In this document: positions 26,073 through 34,999 of the stretch, in pieces | How the letters are laid out: every line of letters begins with the position of its first letter | Numbering within the stretch: position 1 is the stretch's first letter | Assembly: GCA_040755055.1 (NCBI GenBank) | Contig: JBFMBS010000005.1 | Coordinates: 103,526-167,525 of the forward strand | Direction of reading: 5' to 3' | Length of the DNA: 64,000 nt | Source of the DNA: DYJK01 sp040755055 | Lineage (GTDB): Bacteria > Bacteroidota > Ignavibacteria > Ignavibacteriales > Melioribacteraceae | The notes under the pieces: generated by a model | Database searches by the model: none | Told to the model about the DNA's origin: nothing | The model's input: only the letters and a program-made list of their open reading frames with translations | Position numbers and translations under genes: made by a program

Positions 26073-26166
26073 GGCATTGTGAGAAAATGTTAAACTTGTG
26101 AACCGTCTTTTAACAGAGACTGCAAATAGTATTCTTGCTATTTCACGTGCGTGTCTAAGACAAGCT

Positions 26167-26571
26167 TTATTTAAACTTATTAATTATCTCTTCAACTTTT
26201 TTCATTTCGCAATAGACTTGCCAATGTTTTATCTTGCCATTGCTAACAACAGTTTTCCACGATGCCGGTATCCGAAAGTAGTTACTGTTTGTTTCGTCCT
26301 TTAATCCTTTATACGTTCCGTTCGCATATCCAAATATGCCGATGGCGGAATCACTCGCCGTTAGATCAACAACTTCAATTTTATAATCCGGGAAAAGGTT
26401 AAAATATCCCTTCCATCCTTCAACCATAAAATCTTTACCTTCATAACGGCTGTCCCCGGAATCAATAAAAATATGATCGTCTGACATGAGTTCTGAAATC
26501 TTCCCGGTGTCCGCGTTATTAATTGCCTCAATAAATTTTAAAACTGTTTCTTTCTCAACGCCCATTTTCAT
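26167..26571 (-). CDS. SnoaL/NTF2-like domain protein
   Basis: A 134-residue single-domain NTF2-like protein: ETVLKFIEAINNADTGKISELMSDDHIFIDSG is the typical first helix-strand unit, followed by GWKGYFNLFPDYKIEV and SWKTVVSNGKIKHWQVY. Such cone-shaped folds act as enzymes or binding proteins, and no catalytic residue is decisive here. No signal peptide. Function unknown. Confidence 0.82.
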   Translation of the reverse strand: MKMGVEKETVLKFIEAINNADTGKISELMSDDHIFIDSGDSRYEGKDFMVEGWKGYFNLFPDYKIEVVDLTASDSAIGIFGYANGTYKGLKDETNSNYFRIPASWKTVVSNGKIKHWQVYCEMKKVEEIINKFK

Positions 26572-26638
26572 TTATCACCTTCAGCAAAGTTGCAATTGTT
26601 GCTAAGGACCAAAATCTGCCCGACAACTAATTCTTGTC

Positions 26639-26680
26639 ACTCTGAACCAGACTGCCGTTAGGCAAGTCTTGTTTCAGAGT
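26639..26680. repeat. imperfect palindrome with nested GCCGTTAGGC stem
   Basis: ACTCTGAAC at the left pairs with GTTTCAGAGT at the right. The inner CAGACTGCC...GGCAAGTCTTG forms a second stem. A related inner stem (GACTGCCGTCAGGCAAGTT) is in the MITE-like element at 43602. No T-tract follows on either side. Confidence 0.45.
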
Positions 26681-26710
26681 CTCAATATTAATTCATTTTT
26701 AAATCTATAG

Positions 26711-26731
26711 ATTCCGAAATGAATTCGGAAT
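26711..26731. repeat. short palindrome CCGAA..TTCGG (copy 3)
   Basis: ATTCCGAA and TTCGGAAT form a perfect stem. The loop and the flanking TGACAT agree with the copy at 4123. Confidence 0.6.
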
Positions 26732-26790
26732 GACATATTCGGACAAACTCATGATCCTCGACAACGAGCAAAACATTTCTTGCCGGCAAT

Positions 26791-27366
26791 TCATTTCTTA
26801 CCATAGATTTTCGGGAAATACATACCAACACTTTTCTTATATGCCCGGAATTCATCACCAAAAGTTTTTTCAAGATATTTTTCCTCGTATTTGTTTTCTA
26901 TATATACTCCAATGATAATGGTTGGAACAATAAAATAGATACAGTAAAAAGCGTTCCATACTAAGTACCAGCCGGTTAATAAAAAAATAATTCCCAGACT
27001 TGAAGGATGTCTTATAGTGCGATAAATCCCGTTTGTTATTAACCGATCGGGCAATCCTAATCCCTTCATTGTAAATTTTATTTTTACGAGTTCGCGAGCA
27101 GCAAATATGTTTAATACAACACCGATTAGAGCCAGAACAACTCCGGCAGCGGAAACCACGTAATTAATATTTTTCGGCCGGTCAAAAAACGGTATAGAGA
27201 TTAAAGCGGTTATAAGAATTGATGAAGACAAGATCTTGACGAAGGTCATTACACTTGGAAGAAAATCTTTTTGCTTATCCGTTGTTTGTCTTTTCCATTT
27301 TAACAAGGATGAAAAAAATATCACTAGCAAAAGGAGAAGTATAACTATCCATTTGGTTTCAAGCAT
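26791..27366 (-). CDS. isoprenylcysteine carboxyl methyltransferase-like membrane protein
   Basis: A 191-residue protein with four to five membrane helices. The C-terminal half has the ICMT/PEMT signature: LITNGIYRTIRHPSSLGIIFLLTG, then IENKYEEKYLEKTFGDEFRAYKKSV, where the His, Glu and Arg make the S-adenosylmethionine and acceptor site. Substrate in bacteria is generally unknown. Confidence 0.85.
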   Translation of the reverse strand: MLETKWIVILLLLLVIFFSSLLKWKRQTTDKQKDFLPSVMTFVKILSSSILITALISIPFFDRPKNINYVVSAAGVVLALIGVVLNIFAARELVKIKFTMKGLGLPDRLITNGIYRTIRHPSSLGIIFLLTGWYLVWNAFYCIYFIVPTIIIGVYIENKYEEKYLEKTFGDEFRAYKKSVGMYFPKIYGKK

Positions 27367-27616
27367 ATTGATACCCTTAGAACAGCATTTATTTTTTGGC
27401 TGCCGTGTGTATGACCAATACAGACCGTAAATGGATACCGGATAAGGAAAATTTATTTAGTGTTATGGATTTGTTCTATGGAGAGATGATTTATTGGATT
27501 CATAAAATACCAAACCGGATTTTTGATACGCTCACAACTTATCATTTACGACAAATAATATCAAATGCCTTGCTAAAAGAGGTATCTTCTATAAAATATG
27601 AGTAGAATCAAAAGTT

Positions 27617-27738
27617 TAATCCGCCGGAGGCGGATTAGGGTTGAAGTCCCCGTTTCCCCACCTTGATCTGACGATCAAGTCAGTGGTAGCTCGCCTCGAT
27701 TCGACGAGTCTCATCGAGTTGCGGCGAGGAGATTCATT
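27617..27738 (+). repeat. GC-rich dispersed repeat, copy C (internally deleted)
   Basis: Keeps both ends of copies A and B (TAATCCGCCGGAGGCGGA on the left, GTTGCGGCGAGGAGATTCAT on the right) but has a shorter and different middle with a CTTGATCTGACGATCAAG hairpin. It ends 9 bp before the stop of the minus-strand barrel gene. The rest of the gap 27367-27616 shows no convincing gene. Confidence 0.8.
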
Positions 27739-27747
27739 TAGTTGTAC

Positions 27748-28380
27748 TTACAAAAAGATACCAACTCTAAAATCAAACGAACCGGATGTCACTTCGACAT
27801 TCTCATTCTTATATAATTCCGATAAATCAAGATCGTAAATTACTTCAGCTAAAAACCGGAGGTTTATCAAATTGAATTCTGAACCCAACCCGAGTTTTAG
27901 TCCAAGCCGGCTCTTCTTGAATTCATCATAAAATGATGCGTTATCATAATCAACAGACTTATTCAATTCGTAATCGAGCCGGGGACCAACAAGCAGATAA
28001 GGTTTAACAACTCCTAAGTTAATCCCGGCTTTTCCTAAAAGAGAAAAATTCAAATAATTAATGCCGAGTTTCCATGTTACCATTTCACCGGTTCCGTCGG
28101 GATACTCGGTTGACGATTGCTCAACTTCTTTTTGTACTCCCTTCTGAACATAATTTAATTCCGTTACAACCGTAAAAAATGGGAAAGCCGGCAGTTCAAC
28201 AAAGATACCGCCATTGAAACCAAATTTATTATCGGGATCGAAATTCTGCACCGGGCTAATAGGGGTGTAATTCCAATTTTGATTAGAAACAGTTCCGCCG
28301 ATTTTAATACCATAATCAATTGCGAATTGAGAATGGAGAATTGAGACAAAAGAAAACATTATAAACAATAATTTTTTCAT
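27748..28380 (-). CDS. outer-membrane beta-barrel protein (PorT-like)
   Basis: A 210-residue exported protein: signal peptide KKLLFIMFSFVSILHSQ, then alternating strands such as FAIDYGIKIGG, FGFNGGIFVELPAFPFFTVVTELNYVQKG and a final strand FDFRVGIFL. This is the usual layout of small eight-stranded barrels of Bacteroidota. Role unknown. Confidence 0.78.
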   Translation of the reverse strand: MKKLLFIMFSFVSILHSQFAIDYGIKIGGTVSNQNWNYTPISPVQNFDPDNKFGFNGGIFVELPAFPFFTVVTELNYVQKGVQKEVEQSSTEYPDGTGEMVTWKLGINYLNFSLLGKAGINLGVVKPYLLVGPRLDYELNKSVDYDNASFYDEFKKSRLGLKLGLGSEFNLINLRFLAEVIYDLDLSELYKNENVEVTSGSFDFRVGIFL

Positions 28381-28429
28381 TTTAGCTCCGGTGATTTATA
28401 GTTACAAACAACACTTTCCATGTTTAATG

Positions 28430-28960
28430 TTAACGAATTCTTTTATACCGGCTTTGTACAAGGGCATTGTTCAATACTTCTGTTTTAACATGTTCAAAAC
28501 GTAATTCATTTTTAAGTTCTCCGAACAAGGGAATACCGCTGCCTAATATAATCGGGATTTGTGTAATTGTCATTTCATCAATCAAATCTTCTTTGAGAAA
28601 ATTTTGAATCGTGATACCGCCGTCTATATAAATATTGGTATAATTTTTTGAGTGGAGTTCCTTAATGACCGATTTTAGATCACCTTTTATAACCGCAGCT
28701 TTATTCTCCAAATTTTTTCCAACAGATTTTAGAGTATTGCTTAGTACAAAAACCGGCTTCGAATAATGCCATCCGCCGAAAGAGAGAACTTTCTCGAATG
28801 TAATTCTCCCCAAAACAACGGCATCGATATTTTTAATGAAGTCGTTATACCCGTAATCGCTTCCTCCGGGATTCGGGATTTCTAAAAGCCAATCTATATT
28901 TCCGTCTTTCTTTGCTATATATCCGTCAAGACTTTCTGCGATAAAAACAAAGTTAGCCAA
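28430..28960 (-). CDS. dihydrofolate reductase/RibD C-terminal-like protein
   Basis: A 176-residue DHFR-like fold protein: FVFIAESLDGYIAKKDGNIDWL at the start, VVLGRITFEKVLSF, VLSNT, NIYIDGGITIQNFL, and MTITQIPIILGSGIPLFG. These match the RibD-C/YyaP group of stand-alone NADPH-dependent reductase-like proteins, not folA. Substrate unknown. Confidence 0.88.
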   Translation of the reverse strand: MANFVFIAESLDGYIAKKDGNIDWLLEIPNPGGSDYGYNDFIKNIDAVVLGRITFEKVLSFGGWHYSKPVFVLSNTLKSVGKNLENKAAVIKGDLKSVIKELHSKNYTNIYIDGGITIQNFLKEDLIDEMTITQIPIILGSGIPLFGELKNELRFEHVKTEVLNNALVQSRYKRIR

Positions 28961-28996
28961 CTGTTCCCTCTTAGTTTTGTTTCCGCAATATATTAA

Positions 28997-29158
28997 TTAT
29001 TGTTTCCTGAATCCTTTGGAAAGGAGGCCGAAAAGAATGAGCGAAACCGCAAAGATCAAACCGCTTACGGTTGATGTAATTGTTTTAGTGATAAGCAGAA
29101 GAGCCAGTATTATACATACGGCTAAAAAAAGCAGACCAGCGAGTTTTTTATTCATCAT
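28997..29158 (-). CDS. small two-helix membrane protein
   Basis: A 53-residue frame with two hydrophobic segments (LAGLLFLAVCIILALLLI and TVSGLIFAVSLILFGLL) joined by a short polar turn and ended by a basic tail KGFRKQ. An AGGGGA SD lies just upstream of two adjacent ATG codons. Its stop is 36 bp upstream of the DHFR-like start, so they may share a transcript. No family recognised. Confidence 0.6.
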   Translation of the reverse strand: MMNKKLAGLLFLAVCIILALLLITKTITSTVSGLIFAVSLILFGLLSKGFRKQ

Positions 29159-29196
29159 TTTCCCCTATTGTTATTTAATGCTACAGTTAAGACATA

Positions 29197-29949
29197 CTAC
29201 TTTAATAAAATTACTTTCTTTGTAAATGAATAATCTCCGGTTGATAACACTATAAAATAAATGCCCGAAACATTTGATTCTGCATCCCATACGATTTCAT
29301 ACTTACCCGGATATTTTTCTTTTTGCTCAATTACTTTGATCAATTCTCCTAATGAACTGTATACAGATAGATTAACGAAACCGGTCTCTGTTATTTCGTA
29401 CTCAATTTTAGTCGTAGGATTAAAAGGATTGGGGTAAACTGACATTATCCTACAGTTATGTGGAATTGATTTTGAATCATCTTCAACTCCCAAGCCAATG
29501 CTTTTCGCAAAAAATTTCTGTGCTAATGAATCAACATAAATTCCATTCCGAATAACTTTTAATTTTATTTCAGAGTTGTATCCAAAGTCCTTATAAAATG
29601 CAGAATCAAAAGGAACAATCTCTAGAATGTTTTGAGATTTTGGTTCTTTATGAAAATATAGTTCATAAATATCATTTTGTTCCTTATTTGAACAGATAAA
29701 GCCAACGATTTTTGAAATATCAATTTGGTTTCCCAAACTATCTTCACATTGGATATATGAATTAAAACCGGCGATAACTTTTATTGTATCGGAGTCTGTT
29801 CCGGCGTATATCTTAAAAATAACCTCCGGCGGAGTGCAACCGCTGATAATTTTTACGGTGTCTGTCTTGGGAACGAATGTGATATTCTGAGAAAAAATAA
29901 TTGAACAAGAAGCACCTACCAATACAATTAATAAAAATGATTTTTTCAT
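29197..29949 (-). CDS. secreted protein with type IX secretion C-terminal domain
   Basis: A 250-residue protein: signal peptide SFLLIVLVGASCSIIFSQ, an uncharacterised central region of about 140 residues, and a C-terminal sorting domain with SVYPNPFNPTTKIEYEI, LSVYSSLGELI, YEIVWDAES and a final FTKKVILLK. The domain directs export through the Por (T9SS) machinery and surface attachment. Function of the passenger is unknown. Confidence 0.85.
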   Translation of the reverse strand: MKKSFLLIVLVGASCSIIFSQNITFVPKTDTVKIISGCTPPEVIFKIYAGTDSDTIKVIAGFNSYIQCEDSLGNQIDISKIVGFICSNKEQNDIYELYFHKEPKSQNILEIVPFDSAFYKDFGYNSEIKLKVIRNGIYVDSLAQKFFAKSIGLGVEDDSKSIPHNCRIMSVYPNPFNPTTKIEYEITETGFVNLSVYSSLGELIKVIEQKEKYPGKYEIVWDAESNVSGIYFIVLSTGDYSFTKKVILLK

Positions 29950-30204
29950 AATATCACTTGTAAGCTGATGATGTTATATTTATGTACTGCTAATGTTACG
30001 ATACCAAATTAAAAGGCAACAGTCAATACTTAATTAAATACTAAGTTTAAGCGGCTTGTTCGAAAAACTATTTTGTTAAATACCAGCTATGTTCATCGAA
30101 GAATGTTATCCCTTCAATTGCCGGCTAAAGAAGCCAGTCTATATTTCTAAAATATATTGTTTATTATTTTCATAAAATCTATATTTGAATAGGTTTTTAA
30201 CCAC

Positions 30205-30260
30205 CCCTCTGGTTTCGACCAAGGGCGCAGTCCCGGCTTCTTGTCGGGACTTGCTTTTTT
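30205..30260 (+). terminator. tandem hairpins plus T-tract before the NYN gene
   Basis: First hairpin 30205-30225: CCCT and AGGG around TGGT-TTCG-ACCA, a stable UUCG loop. Second 30229-30251: AGTCCCG and CGGGACT. TTTTTT follows at 30255-30260. It reads as an intrinsic terminator or attenuator on the plus strand, 22 bp before the NYN gene, with no plus-strand gene upstream for many kb. The rest of the gap 29950-30204 shows no gene. Confidence 0.5.
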
Positions 30261-30281
30261 AAACTATTTATACTGATTTTG

Positions 30282-30905
30282 ATGCACACGACAATTTATA
30301 TTGACGGATTTAATTTTTATTACCGCGCTGTAAAAAATACGCCTTACAAATGGCTTGATTTCAAGTCACTTTTTGAAAAACTTCTCTCTAAGAATAATGA
30401 AATTACCCAGATTAAATATTTTACTGCACTTGTTTCCGGGAAGACGAACCCCTATAAACCAATTAAACAACAAACTTATTTAAGAGCCTTGCAATCTTTC
30501 ATTCCGGAGATTAAAATATATTATGGACATTTTTTAACGCATGAAGTAATGGCGCCACTCGCAAAACCTGTCGATAATCAAAGAACAGCAAGAATCATCA
30601 AGACTGAAGAAAAAGGTTCTGATGTTAATATTGCCGTTCATTTACTTAATGATGCTTGGCTGAATAATTACGATTGTGCAGTAATTGTTTCCAATGATAG
30701 CGATTTAGTCGAATCAATGAAACTTGTAAAGGAATATCACTCAAGTAAAATTCTTGGCTTAATTATGCCGGGCAAAGGTCATCCTTCTAAAGAACTAATG
30801 AAACACGCTGATTTTGTTAAAAGAATTCGAGTCGGTGTACTGGAAGCTTCTCAATTACCGAATCCAATTCCTGATACAAACATTTCTAAACCAACTGATT
30901 GGTAA
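30282..30905 (+). CDS. NYN-domain (PIN-like) putative RNase
   Basis: A 207-residue LabA/DUF88-type protein. The N-terminus IYIDGFNFYYRAVK carries the first Asp and Asn; GSDVNIAVHLLNDAW and AVIVSNDSDLVESMKLVKEY carry the further acidic residues of the four-Asp NYN metal site. NYN proteins are PIN-fold nucleases, some in phage defence or RNA turnover. It is the only plus-strand gene between 23.4 and 37.8 kb. The start is the ATG at 30282. Confidence 0.88.
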   Translation: MHTTIYIDGFNFYYRAVKNTPYKWLDFKSLFEKLLSKNNEITQIKYFTALVSGKTNPYKPIKQQTYLRALQSFIPEIKIYYGHFLTHEVMAPLAKPVDNQRTARIIKTEEKGSDVNIAVHLLNDAWLNNYDCAVIVSNDSDLVESMKLVKEYHSSKILGLIMPGKGHPSKELMKHADFVKRIRVGVLEASQLPNPIPDTNISKPTDW

Positions 30906-30967
30906 ATATATCTACTAACTAACGATGTATTCTCTAAACTGGTTGTCGAAGTTGTCAATCAATAATT

Positions 30968-31435
30968 TTACATTGCTACGTTCTTGTCTTTCAATACTCT
31001 AAGATAAACTGCTATTTGTCCCCGGTGATGGATTTCGTGGTCTATATTTCTCCGCAAGATTAACCATGCTAAACTTACTTCACAATTATATGCATCATCA
31101 TACATCTTTGCTTTAAGTTTATTCTCATCCAGTGTATTTATAAGTTCGAGTTTTTTCTCAAGTGTTTCTTTAAGTCTTATTACTAATTCCTCATATTCGT
31201 TAGCGGTACAATGTTTCATAACGGCAGTTTCTGTTTCAATCGATTTGGTGTGCGGATCTTTTATTTTTTCGGACAACCAGTTATCCAGATCAATTATATG
31301 TTTTGCTATTTCCGCAAAGCTTAGTGCACCGGTACTTACTTTCCAGTTTTCATAACCTTTGGGGACCATTTCTAATCTCTTTATTGTAGAGCCCCGGACA
31401 CTTTTACAAAATTCTGTTAACAGCGGAATTTCCAT
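30968..31435 (-). CDS. DinB-family metal-dependent protein
   Basis: A 155-residue four-helix DinB/YfiT-like protein. His residues for the metal site are visible in AEIAKHIIDLDNWL and in IDHEIHHRGQIAVYLRVL, matching the usual H-x3-HxxxH arrangement. Some family members are thiol-dependent S-transferases for bacillithiol-like thiols, so a detoxification role is possible. Confidence 0.87.
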   Translation of the reverse strand: MEIPLLTEFCKSVRGSTIKRLEMVPKGYENWKVSTGALSFAEIAKHIIDLDNWLSEKIKDPHTKSIETETAVMKHCTANEYEELVIRLKETLEKKLELINTLDENKLKAKMYDDAYNCEVSLAWLILRRNIDHEIHHRGQIAVYLRVLKDKNVAM

Positions 31436-31482
31436 TTATAGTTTTGATGTTTTTAATATTGTTGTCCCATTTCCATTGAATT

Positions 31483-31530
31483 CTGTCGAGGACTTGCCCG
31501 CTATATTTTAGGCGGGGTGGTTCTCGACAG
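31483..31530. repeat. 48-bp palindromic element R1
   Basis: CTGTCGAG and CTCGACAG ends enclose a second stem, CCCGC/GCGGG, with a TATATTTTA loop. Three further 48-bp copies are at 33476, 35386 and 36017. On the minus strand it follows the serine hydrolase gene by about 90 bp and precedes the DinB gene. Confidence 0.85.
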
Positions 31531-31622
31531 CAAAGGAAACTGCCGTACTCAACAACACCGATTCACTCACAAAGTTTGTAACCCCAAAATACTTGAGATA
31601 TTTACCTTAGTATAAACTCATT

Positions 31623-33221
31623 TTAATTTTGAAATAGGTCTTTCCAATCAGCTATTCTAATATTTAGTGTGGTATCTTTTTCAACGACATATGAAAAATT
31701 TGGCGGAATGGTGCCGTCAGAATTTACTGCTTCTGATTGCCACGAACCTCGTGTAATTTTAAATTCTAATTTTGTTGAATCGGGAAAGGAAAAGGACTTT
31801 AGCCAGCTTCCATCTTTTTGCGGTGACATTGGAATCCCCGTTCTAATCCATTGACCAAGGAATCGATGATTGCCGATAATATATAATTGCGAACCACCGG
31901 GTAAATAATTTGATTCAACAACAATATTAACCTTATGTTTTTCACTTTTGTCGGAATACTGTCCCCAATTCTTATTAATTTTTTCTTTCGGGTTCTCATT
32001 GAATTCTGCGAATCCTTCTGCAAACAGCCATTCTATCAAATCCCTTATATCAACAAAACGATTTGCAAGCACTATGGTGCCCAGATTTATTTCAGGATTG
32101 AAAAGCATAAACGTAGATAGTCCGGGATCGGCACCCGTATGACCCCAAACCGGTTCGCCATTTGATAATTTCATCGCATATCCGCCAAGCCCGTAAGCTG
32201 CGAATTGTGGTGGTAGGAATGATGACGGGACATCTTGGCTGAACATTCTTTTAATACTTTCCTTACTTAAAATTTGGTGACCATTAAAAATGCCTCCATT
32301 CATAATGGAAATTAAGAATTTTGATAGCTGTTCTGCACTTGTATATAATCCCCCGGCAGCAAAAGTTGGACTAGTGTAATTACAAAGAGGGAAAAAGTAG
32401 TCCGACTGGATAATTTTTCCGCGATCAATATCTTTTTCAATTAAATCCTTTTCAAGATCCCAGCCATATCCGTACGAATACATGGTTGCAAAATCATTTT
32501 CATTTAGCTCCGTAACATTGAATGAGGTGTTAGTCATACCTAATGGTTCGAAAATATTATCTTGACAAAAATCATTAAAATTTTTACCTGAAACATGTTC
32601 TACCAGATAAGAAAGCAATCCGTAGCCGGCATTCGAATACTGAAATCCATCCCCCGGTTTGAATCTTTCAAAATTACCTTCGCTGTTAAAATATTTTCCA
32701 CCCGGAATGAAATAACCTTTTGTCCATTCTTCTAAGCTCATTTTATTTTCAAGGCAATTAAAAGTCCTCCATAAAGAAGGACCATTACTAATTGAAGCAG
32801 TATGATTTAATATTTGCTCTATGGTTAAATCATGACCGGGAAAATCTGGGTGCTGAATTTTAAAAGGAAGATATTTATTGATCGAACCATGTATATCAAT
32901 CAATCCTTGTTCGTACAGTTGCATTATTGCGGTGGCTGTTACCAGCTTTGAAATGGATGCAACTCCAAGTACCGAACTCATTGTCATTGGTATTTTTTTC
33001 TCTGTGTTTGCCCAGCCATATCCCTTTGCCCAAACAATTTTATTATCTTTTACAAGGCAGATAGCCAATCCCGGGACTTTATCCCTTTCCATTTTGATAT
33101 TGATATACTCATCGAGCAGCTTCAATTTATCTTGTATTTGGGAATGTAGTGGTGCCGCTGAGTTTAAATAAATAAGGAAACACAGTAATACTTTAATAAG
33201 AAGGTCGTATAATATTTTCAT
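31623..33221 (-). CDS. secreted serine hydrolase (class C beta-lactamase family) with C-terminal CBM20-like domain
   Basis: A 532-residue exported protein. The beta-lactamase/transpeptidase-like domain has nucleophile motif SISK, YSN in YSNAGYGLLSYLVE and HTG in WGHTGADPG. From about residue 425, VNIVVESNYLPGGSQLYIIGNH starts a beta-sandwich with FKITRGSWQSEAV and a final IRIADW, resembling starch-binding CBM20 modules. Substrate could be a peptide or ester rather than a beta-lactam. Start at 33221 is set by SD AAAGGAG 8 bp upstream. R elements flank the gene on both sides. Confidence 0.82.
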   Translation of the reverse strand: MKILYDLLIKVLLCFLIYLNSAAPLHSQIQDKLKLLDEYINIKMERDKVPGLAICLVKDNKIVWAKGYGWANTEKKIPMTMSSVLGVASISKLVTATAIMQLYEQGLIDIHGSINKYLPFKIQHPDFPGHDLTIEQILNHTASISNGPSLWRTFNCLENKMSLEEWTKGYFIPGGKYFNSEGNFERFKPGDGFQYSNAGYGLLSYLVEHVSGKNFNDFCQDNIFEPLGMTNTSFNVTELNENDFATMYSYGYGWDLEKDLIEKDIDRGKIIQSDYFFPLCNYTSPTFAAGGLYTSAEQLSKFLISIMNGGIFNGHQILSKESIKRMFSQDVPSSFLPPQFAAYGLGGYAMKLSNGEPVWGHTGADPGLSTFMLFNPEINLGTIVLANRFVDIRDLIEWLFAEGFAEFNENPKEKINKNWGQYSDKSEKHKVNIVVESNYLPGGSQLYIIGNHRFLGQWIRTGIPMSPQKDGSWLKSFSFPDSTKLEFKITRGSWQSEAVNSDGTIPPNFSYVVEKDTTLNIRIADWKDLFQN

Positions 33222-33329
33222 AATAATATTCTCCTTTAATCGGCTGTGTGAATTAGGAAACAGAATCAGGTAAACGTTGTCCAAAGGACTTCTTCGGAGA
33301 AACAGTTTAAAGAAGCATATTCGTTTTCA

Positions 33330-33357
33330 TTAACCCACGGATTAATCCGTGGGTTAA
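33330..33357. repeat. REP-like palindrome AACCCACGG..CCGTGGGTT
   Basis: TTAACCCACGG and CCGTGGGTTAA pair perfectly around ATTAAT. The same stem with a different loop is the centre of the MITE-like element at 41127-41339. Flanking words such as GTGTGAATTA and GAAACAGTT are also shared, so this 33.24-33.40 kb stretch is a degraded relative. Confidence 0.65.
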
Positions 33358-33475
33358 TAAGAACAACTAACGAAATTATTGTTTCACATTTCATATAAAT
33401 TCCTTGTATAACTTTTATAATTTTAAGTGCTTAGCGTTGTAACTAAGTTACCGCCCAATACAATTCGCATGAATT

Positions 33476-33523
33476 CTGTTGAGAACTTGCCCGCTATATT
33501 TTAGGCGGGGTGGTTCTCGACAG
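33476..33523. repeat. 48-bp palindromic element R2
   Basis: Same 48-bp palindrome as R1 with one change in the left arm (CTGTTGAG). On the minus strand it begins 26 bp after the stop of the gene at 33550, after the words CTATAACAAG and TTTTTCCC, and is followed by CATGCGAATTG and GGGCGGT, words echoed at the other copies. Confidence 0.85.
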
Positions 33524-33549
33524 CAAGGGAAAAACTTGTTATAGAGCTT

Positions 33550-34068
33550 TTATATTTCAAAAATTAAATCTAATCCCAAACCGGCGAAGGTAGTTTTCGC
33601 ATTAATATTGCCAATAATTTTCATGCCTATTTTGAAACCGTTAATAATGTTAATCTTGCTGCCAAGTACAATCGGAATGTGTGGCTTAAAATAATTTTCT
33701 TCATTTTCTTTTTTTCCCCAGATTATTCCGATTCCGCCCCCTAAGTACAATCCTAAAACTGAGTCATTAAAATTATAATTTAGACACGAAGAGATTTCAT
33801 TATATACCGAAACATCATCATCCATCTCCGGTTTATATTCGACTGCCCCAAACCAGCCGGAACCGTTTCCGTGTCTATATAAACCGCTTACTGAGTAATT
33901 TTCATTCAGTGAATAATTGATTTCCCCGGAAAAACTTGCAACCCCTCCCCAGGATTTTCCATTCAGTAATTCTGCCGACAAACTTAATTCTGCGGTTTTA
34001 TTCGTTTGAGCAGTGGAGATTTCAAAAGAAAATAAAATCAATATGATGTACAAAATTTTGAGATGCAT
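33550..34068 (-). CDS. small outer-membrane barrel-like protein
   Basis: A 172-residue exported protein with signal peptide ILYIILILFSFEISTAQ. Alternating strands (INYSLNENYSVSGLYRHGNGSGWFGAVEY, LGLYLGGGIGIIWG) end in FAGLGLDLIFEI, a typical last barrel strand. No family recognised. Followed on its own strand by element R2. Confidence 0.65.
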   Translation of the reverse strand: MHLKILYIILILFSFEISTAQTNKTAELSLSAELLNGKSWGGVASFSGEINYSLNENYSVSGLYRHGNGSGWFGAVEYKPEMDDDVSVYNEISSCLNYNFNDSVLGLYLGGGIGIIWGKKENEENYFKPHIPIVLGSKINIINGFKIGMKIIGNINAKTTFAGLGLDLIFEI

Positions 34069-34166
34069 ATAAACACTTTATCTGTCTCTATAATTGGTGT
34101 TGCGCTTCCTCGCCTTAATTATGGGGCATAAGTCGGCACCTAAAACATTCCGCACGAAAATATTCT

Positions 34167-34655
34167 TTAAAAATCTAATTCTATTCCTAATCTAATTCCT
34201 CTTTGTGGTCCCCAAACATACCTTGCAGTAACTAAAGCCGGAGACATTAATCTTGTTCCGAAACCAAATGAAAACATCCAGCCATTTTCTTTCACACCAA
34301 CTAAACTATTTTCTTCTTGTCTATTATAAGAAGTAAATAGATAACTGACGTTAATAATGTTGAAAAAGTCTTTGCCGGTTACCATTGTATTTCTACTTTC
34401 GATGCCAAGTTCAACTCTTCTAAATTCATTAACATCGGATTTCTCACCCCAATGTGTCCCGACAACAAATCTAGCAGTTCCTCTCAAAATTACTTTTTCG
34501 TTATTCCAGGTCTTAATCCATTTTGAAGCAGAAACGCCATAATATTCTCCATCTCTACCTAATTGATAGGAAGTATTAATAGAATAACTTTGAGCATAAG
34601 AAAAAGAAGTACAGAGCAAGCAAAGCAAGGAAACGAGAAATAATAACTTTTTCAT
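34167..34655 (-). CDS. small exported barrel-like protein
   Basis: A 162-residue protein with signal peptide LFLVSLLCLLCTSFSYAQ and about eight predicted beta strands (INTSYQLGRDGEYYGVSASKW, KVILRGTARFVVGTHWG, WMFSFGFGTRLMSPALVTARYVWG) ending IRLGIELDF. It resembles small outer-membrane proteins. No function can be assigned. Confidence 0.65.
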   Translation of the reverse strand: MKKLLFLVSLLCLLCTSFSYAQSYSINTSYQLGRDGEYYGVSASKWIKTWNNEKVILRGTARFVVGTHWGEKSDVNEFRRVELGIESRNTMVTGKDFFNIINVSYLFTSYNRQEENSLVGVKENGWMFSFGFGTRLMSPALVTARYVWGPQRGIRLGIELDF

Positions 34656-34720
34656 TTTTCACCTCATATTATTTTATACGGCCAACAATCTAGTGCATAA
34701 GCCGGCAGCCGGGGAAATAT

Positions 34721-34999
34721 TTAATAAGCGTCTTTTCTTAAATCTATTGACAGCACATAAATTGTTTTTTCATTTTCGTTGATTACATAGAACAGTCTAA
34801 ATTTTCCGATTCTATAGCGCCAGGTTTCCGGTTTGTAGTCTATTAATTTCTTTATATTGTTTCCGTAATGCGGTTCTTCGCGTAACTGGGGATATATATG
34901 CTGGAGTAGTTTCTTTTCAATGAAGGATTTTTCACGATTAGATATTTTACCGATCTTTTTAATGAATTCATCGGTTTCGAAGATATTATAATTATCCAA
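34721..34999 (-). CDS. RelE/ParE-family toxin
   Basis: A 92-residue toxin of the RelE/ParE superfamily: FETDEFIKKIGKI at the start and KPETWRYRIGKFRLFYVINENEKTIYVLSIDLRKDAY at the end (given here as overlapping parts: the WRYRIGKFRLFY strand, the YVLSID strand and the Arg-Lys-Asp tail). Its ATG overlaps the antitoxin end by 8 bp, the normal antitoxin-toxin order. Toxin target (mRNA or gyrase) cannot be read from the sequence. Confidence 0.87.
   Translation of the reverse strand: MDNYNIFETDEFIKKIGKISNREKSFIEKKLLQHIYPQLREEPHYGNNIKKLIDYKPETWRYRIGKFRLFYVINENEKTIYVLSIDLRKDAY

Noticed and set aside
27396..27605. 69-codon plus-strand frame in a gene-free gap
   Set aside because: No SD, no family and no conserved feature; cannot be supported although nothing overlaps it.
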